A stretch of 64,000 nt of DNA from positions 2,914,001 to 2,978,000 of the forward strand of contig JAJTTP010000001.1 of assembly GCA_023313575.1 (NCBI GenBank), read 5' to 3'. The stretch comes from Eutypella sp. D-1. Taxonomy: Eukaryota > Ascomycota > Sordariomycetes > Xylariales > Diatrypaceae. The position numbers were made by a program, and so were the translations under genes. Below the pieces are notes generated by a model that saw nothing but the letters and a program-made list of their open reading frames with translations, was not told where the DNA came from and made no database searches. Each line of letters begins with the position of its first letter. Position 1 is the stretch's first letter. Below are positions 56,181 through 64,000 of the stretch, one piece after another.

Positions 56181-59100
56181 TAGGATCACAGAACGTAGAC
56201 TTTAGGTTAATCATCAGCTTGGAGATAAACACGCCGTGTTCAAATGATTGACTTTAAATTAACGAGAATTCGCTTACAGAAGGGTCTTTATCTACTTAGG
56301 AATCATTCTCACCATCATAAGCATCATCATGATCATCAGTCACGATGATTCGGTAGGAGAAGGCTCTAAAATCCGGCTGGGCATTCCGCAGGTGGTGGGA
56401 TGGCTTTTTTCTTTTTAAAAAGGGGGGGGTGCGTTGCGGGAGGGCGTTCTGTGTAGGTTTCCAGGGTCGGTGGGAGAAGGGCGGCGTGAGCGGAATGATG
56501 GGAATGACTTTAAACTCCAGCGTCCCCAGTACTCTTGAAATTATTTATATCACTTACATCGCCCCAGCGTCTTAGGATTTCGAGTCAATCATTTTTCTTC
56601 ATTCGTTCGTCTGCTCTTGTCTCTTGTCTAAATGGGCTAGCCTTGTTTTTCCCGTTTGTGTAAGCTAGATGATTTTATCCATTAATGCTTTTAATACTAC
56701 TGAAAATATTAAATTTTGTATCTAAGTAGGTAACCCCCAAAAAACGTGGAGTTGGCAGCTCCGGTGCTGTAAGCAGTATCACGAGTAAGAATACACAGGA
56801 GTAAATAGGGGTAAATAGGGGTATGCACCCCACATCTTGACTATCTATACAAGTGTCCCCATGCTACCCGGCAGTGACGGGCTCTCTGCTAAGCATGGAA
56901 TCTAATAGTAATTTACTTCTATCTTGGTTGGCTAGCACTGATAGTACATGACGCAAGCAACCGTTCAGTTTCGATACCCGGACTGCACGGCCTCGTAAAA
57001 CATCTACCTCGCGGTTCTATGAACAATCGACCATGCTTTATATATTATTGTCCCTCTATATAGGTATATCTGTGAAGCAGACCTAAACCATTTGCAATCG
57101 GTACCGCAGTCAACACCCTTTTCAACCTTCACGGTTGGACATGGAGATCGATCCTTACTTATTCCCGGGCGTATTTGTAGTCGTTGGAGGGTTATGTCAC
57201 CTGCCTTTTAATTTCCAGACAGCCAAATGTATAGTATTTGATACCCAAAAGATTGGAAGTCATGGTCATCCCAACTGATCCTAATGATATCGGGCCTATA
57301 TTTGGAGATGAGTTGAGAATCACTCCCGAGGTCCTTTTAGTCAAGCACACTTGTCTCCTTTTATCTTTCAGTGCTAGCCCGACCGTGATATAATAACGGC
57401 GCTACATCACGCACAGAAGTGTACCGGGTTTACTTTTAATTAATATGACTTCTCAAATATTTGGTATCATATCTACGGAGGTAGCGTATGATTATAGATT
57501 TCGACAACATCCGCTTGCCTGGTGGGTTGTTATACCACATTGATTCATGATCAGGCTTTTTTTGGCAATCAGTGGTGTAGCGAACGATCGTAAGTGCATA
57601 AACATAATCCATGTAGGCACCAAGACAGGGGCAACATACGCACTGCAAAGCCTGTTTGGATCATTGCATAAGAGGCAGCGCCTCGACGGGTCAATCCCGC
57701 GCGGTACACAGTACAATCTTATACAACGTACGATAGTACACTTAGGTTTATTCAACAGCTTGGGATTAGGATTGGGGCCTGCAAAAGTACTATGATGTAT
57801 ATCTTTTCGCACTTACTCTTCTTGAGCGACCTAAGTTCGGGTTACGGGCTGGTCTGGGGATTTACAGGCAGAATGGCACTTGACGAAACGCCTTGTACTC
57901 GTATGCACAAAGACCTAGAACCAAGGTGTTGGAACACTATACAAGACAGTGATCAGAAGAAGCTTGCTTGTATATAACAAGAGTCCATTAACACCACGAC
58001 TCTGCTGTACCTATACTACCATGGCATGAAATGCTAGCCTTACAAAGAAGGACGTTATTGATCCTTTTCATGAGGTGGCGAGAACTCGAGGCGCAGCTTG
58101 GGATTACTTGCGCACCCCACGAGGCTCGTAGGATTATTTCTACACCGATGAAGTCGTAGTAGTAATAAGTGTTTCCCAAAAAGCAGCTTTGTACGGACTA
58201 GCAGTACCATTGGAAAATCATTACAAATCCCCCCTCCAGGCCGGGGAACAAACCTGTTATCCGGCCTAACTGTAGCCTGCCTGTTGATCATATACGGTGA
58301 TAGTAAATCCGTGTAAACTACGACACGCACCCCACCCGATGCTGGCCCCATGTCGCGCTTCGATAGCCACTCAAAGCGCAAACATGCTTGGGGTGCAGTG
58401 CTAGTTTTCAGCCATAGTATTCGTGACTGCGGCGTGAGACTTTGCAGTAGGCACCCGATTGGCAAAGTGCCGATTACAACACGGCGTCCGCTAAGACAAG
58501 CCACCTCCATAATAGGTACGTAACGCACAACGGTGGTGGGGAGTGTCTCAGCCATCGGTGGATGGGTTAGAGAAAGCGTGACTGCGACAAGTGATGAGCG
58601 TCGGAGTGCAGAGAGATCCGTCGAGCCCGGTTATCCCTAATTCCCTGTTAGAGGTGAAGTACGATTGACGCCGGAACTTCATAGTACACTTATCGAGAGG
58701 GCAGCTCGTCATTTTCAAGCTCTGGAAACTCGGCTTGCTACTGCATCCCAATGCTTTCTGTTTGATGACATCCGACCATTAAGACCTGGAGTAGAAACGC
58801 AACTAAACAGCCAAGTAGGTTACACTGTATTGTGTACATGCTGATACCATACGTAGATCATGTGGTGCCGAGAGCACAGCTCTCTAGATCTTGGCTAGTG
58901 GATCATTGTCACGGGGGTTGTTATACCATAACCCCTTTATTGTCAGAATATGTATGTATGGTAACCATTCGCTGCTCGGGGAACATCACCGCCTAAAGAC
59001 TAGGTAGAGTCGTTGAGCTTACTACCCAAAGAACGAGAGAAGTATTCATAATCTTACATCTGATTCTCCAACTAGCTTTCGAACTTTTAAGCCCGAAATC

Positions 59101-59466
59101 CAGTCCACCAAGCTTACTCCTGACGTGGTTTTCTTGGAGGCGGTGTCTTCAAAGCCGAGAGATGCCCCAGCAGGCAAAGCCTGACGTGATACGGCGCTTG
59201 TCTGTGTTACATACGTCGTCTAAGGAACCTCACCTTCCGTCAGCGTCAGCATTGCTCTTTCATGTGATTGCCTCCCCCACCCACATTCTTCTTTCAACCT
59301 CCCACTGGACGTGGGCTGGTAGACTGGTAAGGCAGAGACAGACAGTTGCTTTTTTGCTAGCGTCACCCCTCGATTGGCCCACGAGTTGGTGCGGCCCGGT
59401 ATAAGCCTACCTAGGTGGGCATTAGGTGCCCGAGATCCGAGACATTTCTCGTTTTCCCACTTACTA

Positions 59467-59486
59467 CGCACGCACGCACGCACGCA
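59467..59486. repeat. (CGCA)5 microsatellite
   Basis: Five perfect CGCA units within the long gene-free region. Confidence 0.9.
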
Positions 59487-60370
59487 TATACAGGAGACAG
59501 AGTGGCTTGACGTTAATGTGCGCTGCTATCTCCCTATCGATTAATGCCTTACATATTGTTCTCTAGGCAGATACGTTTAACGTAGTAGGATTGAGATCTA
59601 AGCAACTAGCAGGAGTATCTCCGTCGCCTATCTAGCTCAATTCGTCCGCCTTGTGACCAAGAAATATAGAGTATCCATGATGGCCTTAGCCCGCAAGCTG
59701 ACAGACACAGGGCTGTCGGCTTTGCAAGTGCGCAGCGTAGTATCCAACAAACTGACATATCAGTAATGTAGATGACTACTTCATGATGAATGGCACGCGC
59801 TGTGCATCCTACTCGTGTAACGCTATCACCCGCCAGTTCCGTGGAGTCGCCCGTGCAACCCGAAACCGAAGCTGTAAAACAGGGGACAGGGGTCTAGGGC
59901 AAGGTCTTCGATCACGAGTACCGACGTGCCTAACTAGTTCCATGCCAATCTCATCATCCGACGGTTGGATTGCAGCGAGAAAAAGAGCATTAGCTTGGGC
60001 CAGTTGCCTGCAGCGAATGTTTGCTTCTCCATCTAGGAGTATTAGACCCTTTTTTGCCGGTATGTTTGCTCTTGCGCCATGTAACGTGTCGGTTTTGCTT
60101 CGCCGTTCTCTTCTGTTAGTAAGTAGCACGGTGTACATGACACAACCAGGAAAAAGAAAGGCTTGGATGATCCCAAGTACATAGAGCAGTATGTACCCAA
60201 TAGGACTCATCTGAGTAAGCCCCATCTCCTTGCCCGCTTGCTTTCTTTTTCCTTTTGCCACTCCACCCGTGCATGCAGCGGCATGCCAGCGCAGCTAGCA
60301 AGTATGGAGCTAGTTACAAGTAGATAGATAGGGGCAGCAATAGTAGCGAGCAAACAGACGAAAAATTTAA

Positions 60371-60390
60371 CGAACGAACGAACGAACGAA
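60371..60390. repeat. (CGAA)5 microsatellite
   Basis: Five perfect CGAA units within the long gene-free region, next to a C/T-rich promoter-like patch on the minus strand. Confidence 0.9.
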
Positions 60391-63300
60391 AGTATTCGGA
60401 ACGGGAACATTCATTTCCTTTTTGTCTTGTTGTTGCCGCCCAAATAGCCAGCCATCCGTTTTACCTGTTGCGTGCGGGTATGCCGTGCTTCCCAGCCCAG
60501 CCAGCCCAGCCCAGGCGACCCAATCCACCATAGGGCTGAGCTGCGCTGGGCAGCTGGGGAAGTGGTGTAACAAAATCGAACCGCTGATCGTTGACGCACG
60601 TCCGACCCCACATGAGACGGGAAGGGAAGACGAAAACTGGTAAGAATCAGACATGTCTAGCTACCTACCAACGTACCTGCGATTAACTGCAGATGTAATG
60701 TGATGTACTTTCGGTACTCCAAAGTACTATACCCTCGTCAGATCGCGGTTCAAACGAACCCGAAGGACGCTACGTAGGATCTCAGATACAAAACTAAGTA
60801 GTAGTGAGCCAGTATGTAGCCCGTTATTAATCAACAAGGGGTAGGCTGAAAACCCCACCACCGCGCAACCTGTCATTTCCTCTGTGTAATGTCTCTGCTA
60901 CTGGAAATAGTCAATGTGATGATAAGCATCAAAGTGGGATGTATGAGCCAATGACGCGGCCCCCAAGATTTCGACATCCCGGCACTCGCGTGTCTCTCTC
61001 TGTGAGCTAATTATACGTGATCCATGTATGTAGATCCGGTAACACGTCGCAAGTCAGCGAGAGAGAAGAAAAACACATTTTTTTTTTGTTTGGTTTATTT
61101 CGGTCATCCAATCCAAAAATTCGGAAATGAAGGGATCGTGGCATCGCGCCCGACTGGTCGTGCCTGGCTAACCACTACCTTCTATGTAGACCCCTGATGC
61201 ATGAGCCCTGTTCTCATTGGGCAGTTCTCCAGCGGTCAAATATTTTACATGGGCATACAGCAGTGGTTTAGGTCGTTAGCCTGGGTAGCTATCCCGATGG
61301 CAGGCCCCTCGCCCAAATCAAATGTCACGTCTTGTGCGGGAATTGTCAGCATTCATCCCACCTATATAGCGACTAGGGAGCCCACGGGCTGGTCGGGTGC
61401 CTTTCGCGCTGCAGGTAATTAGTGGCTTTATCACACCGGTGAAAGGTGATGGGTGACGGGCAACGGGATCTGTCGACATCAAAGATGCAAAGTAGGCAGC
61501 CATGAAGGGATTAGACAGTACAAGGTAATAAACTGGTGCATAGGTTGAGAAATATGCAATGTGGCTACCATGGCCACCCTTACATGTTAATGACTGACAG
61601 ATGTCAAGGCATGGAAAAAGAGGAGACGAAGGCAAAAAGGTTAGGGCAAGGGGAAATTCGGGCACCGTAGCCAACCAGTCAATCATCTCTACCTGGTATG
61701 ACCGTGCCGGTAGCTATACTACTTCGTATTAATGCCCCATAGAACAAAGATTGAAATCTCGGAAAGTTTTGTAGATCTTGTTCGGTAGAGCCCTGGTTGA
61801 GGCTCAGCTCGCAGAATGTTGCACAATCTGTGTTTCGGGTGATGCAGTATGCACGATAGGGGACCCTTTGAGGGAGATTGCCGCTGCGGAACGTTCAAGG
61901 TGGGTAGGGTGTATCCGAGTCAGTAGGGGAGGGTATATGTAATAGAGAACCCCATCTTACGTAGGGTTAAATGGATTGGACGGATGGATGACCTCTGGAT
62001 TATGCCAAAAACTTAATCAACCTTGAAGCACTATCCTCGTCATCATTACAAGTGTAGGTGCAGGACGCATCTTAAACAGAGTTAAGAGCATGCGACCTTA
62101 CTGGCAGATTGTGCCTGCGCGTCTTTCCAATCTAATTAGGTTGCGGGAAAGACTTTGACTTGGCTCGATCGATCCACCGGCCTGCCGGTAAAGATATCCT
62201 TGCTTTTCAAAATACACAGTGTCTGCCTTTGCCGGCTCGCCATTTTATGCCAAATCTCAAGAAGAGCAAGTAATGGCTGCAAAGGCAGGTTAGGTCTGCC
62301 TACTTGATTGCTTGCTTACCTTAGTAATCTTCTCGACATATATATTTCGTTAGGTTGATTCTGAGATGACAATACCGAATGACACATGATACGAACAGGT
62401 TCCAGACCGCGAAGGAGGCGGCACATATGCGTGCGCATGGCATGATACATGGGACGGGAAAGGCTCACTGCTTTTTTCAGCTATCCAAGTTTTTCCCTTC
62501 CATGAACCTTGCACACATTCTCATGCATAGTAGTCCTGTTTCCCTTCATACCTCAAGCCTATCCGGAGATTGCAGCGTTTTTGGCCCCCGAGGCTCTTCC
62601 GCATAGACAAATACTTGTCTACGTACCGGGAGAAATGCGAGATGTACATGGCTTCGCAGGTGCGATCGCGGGTTAGCTGGCGGTGCCTTGCCTCGGCGAT
62701 TCACCGAAAGGGTTCAATGGAACAGGATCGGCGTTTAGGCAGAAACCTGAGCAATGAAACTTTGCGGGAGTGCTAGCTAGAGACACACATACATACTTAT
62801 ACAATGTGTTAAGGAAACATGGGAAGACGAAAACGGCCGTGGTGAAACATTGATGATCACATCTAGTTTCTGAGCCTTTTACTGGCATACTATGAATTGC
62901 GCATCTATGATTTACGTAGGTACATACATGCATACAAAAAGAAGTAAGCCTAAAAAGGGGGGAATAGAGTTGTCGGGCAGGATCAGAACAGCACCCAACC
63001 CTAAAACCATTGAGCGCCGTCGATCCCCACAAAAGCTTATCTCGGCATCTCACTTCCTAGGTAGGTCATTAACAGACACGAAGGGACGGGCGATGTGAAA
63101 ATCGGTGCCGAATTGGTGTGTTCGCAGCGCCATTGGCCTGGCTCCCTAACGGGCGAATTTCAACATGTATGTAGATAGGTGGGTGGTGGTCACAGATCGG
63201 TATGTACCGACTGCTCCCTGGCATGGGCGAGATGGGTCGGTGAAAAGGCAATATGATGGCCTCAGTGGTAGGCCCGGTCCTCTTGGTTGACTGAGCGGAG

Positions 63301-64000
63301 AGAGGTCATGGGAGAACCGGGATGCGTGTGGTGTTCCGGAAAGCAATGCTTGGCATTTCAATCTGCACGGGCCTACGTAGTGCGTAAGTAACGTAGCTAG
63401 GTAGATCTAGTTTTCCTTCAATAAGGGCAGAAAGAACTTATCAACTCTACACTAGGTTTACAACAAATGTAGGCACCGTGTGTTAGGTGCCTTGGCTGCT
63501 TGGGTAGGTAGCATTGGCCCACCCAGATTCCAGGTTTCTACTTGCCTATCTAGCCTGCGTATCTAGTATCTACTCTGTATGTTGGTGGTGTTTTGCGCGG
63601 GTCTAAAGAAAAAAAGAGAGGTCTGTGCCATATTTAAATGCGAAACGTGTCTAGCGATGAAGTCAAGACCTTGCAATACACCTACCTAGTAATGACTACC
63701 TACCCATTGCAATACATATGATCGATGACGATAGAGAGGAGAAATGGCGTCCCATGAAGGATCCAATGCTGGGAGCAGTTTTCTCCTCCCCTCCCCCCAC
63801 CTCCCCACCTCCTTCTCCCACGCACCTGCATGGGGGTATCTTCTCGTGCTGAAGATTATACCAGTCGGGGTCTGCTTGCTTGCTGACACAAAGTTGCAAA
63901 TCTGGCTGCTTACGAAGTACTCTTACTCCCTGCACGTCATCAGTTAAGGGGGGGTCAAAGAGGGGTCCACCACGAAGGCTTGCCTGCTTGCCTGCTTAGG

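Larger units (their letters stand above)
56181..64000. other. Nearly 8-kb gene-free region
   Basis: No frame longer than about 166 codons and none with recognisable homology or coherent splicing on either strand. Base composition is not strongly AT-rich. Simple repeats present: two GTAAATAGGG copies at 56801-56820, (CGCA)5 at 59467-59486, (CGAA)5 at 60371-60390, CCAGCCCAGC repetition near 60490-60515, a T run at 61078-61087, and a C/T-rich block at 63783-63822. An ACCTAGGT palindrome lies at 59409-59416. The promoter-like C/T-rich and G-poor patches near 60200-60650 and 63780 could belong to a gene beyond the right edge or to an unrecognised transcript. Confidence 0.5.

Noticed and set aside
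58055..58555. Minus-strand open frame of 166 codons in the gene-free region
   Set aside because: Random-looking codon use, no recognisable motif, no splice-linked neighbours; most likely chance.
60735..60765. GGTTCAAACGAACC, resembling a tRNA T-arm
   Set aside because: It is a short palindrome with no acceptor stem, anticodon arm or D-arm around it.

Overview
The window is nuclear DNA of a filamentous ascomycete, most likely a Sordariomycete-type mould. Genes are monocistronic, with short introns (about 50-210 nt) that have GTRNGT-type donors, CTAAC/CTGAC branch sites and YAG acceptors. Spacers are long and pyrimidine-rich. Best-match families (arg-13, ARS2, RRN3, KEL3, SUR7, RTA1, DUF6604) are fungal. 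No bacterial operons, rRNA, tRNA, CRISPR or phage features were seen. I rebuilt exon structures by eye from reading frame, splice signals and known family motifs, so splice sites are predictions.

Layout from left to right. 1-7.6 kb: a WLM-domain (Wss1-like) protease cut by the window edge, a Kel3-type kelch protein, the mitochondrial ornithine carrier arg-13, and a TspO/MBR translocator. 9.3-18.3 kb: the ARS2/Serrate RNA-processing factor, a flavin monooxygenase and a DUF6604 protein. 20.1-27.1 kb: a YeeE/YedE sulfur-compound transporter, an RTA1-like membrane protein, a bZIP-like regulator and a small three-exon unknown gene. 28-35.3 kb: RRN3 (RNA polymerase I initiation factor), a small coiled-coil protein, a decayed-looking ORF and a secreted intradiol dioxygenase. 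36.4-45.5 kb: a SUR7/PalI membrane protein, a leucine-rich-repeat-like protein, a short-chain dehydrogenase and a basic nuclear-type unknown protein. 46.4-56.2 kb: a nitronate monooxygenase, a degenerate kinase-like protein, the folate enzyme HPPK-DHPS, and a membrane protein gene broken by one in-frame TGA. 56.2-64 kb: nearly 8 kb with no gene I can support.

The genes do not form an obvious biosynthetic cluster. The content is mostly housekeeping (RNA polymerase I, RNA processing, arginine and folate metabolism, genome maintenance), interleaved with accessory enzymes and membrane proteins.

The most interesting item is the intron of the short-chain dehydrogenase at 42352-42497. It reads as a [D1,2] spliceosomal twin intron: one complete intron inserted between the first and second base of another intron's donor site. 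Only stepwise removal restores the family's cofactor motif in frame.
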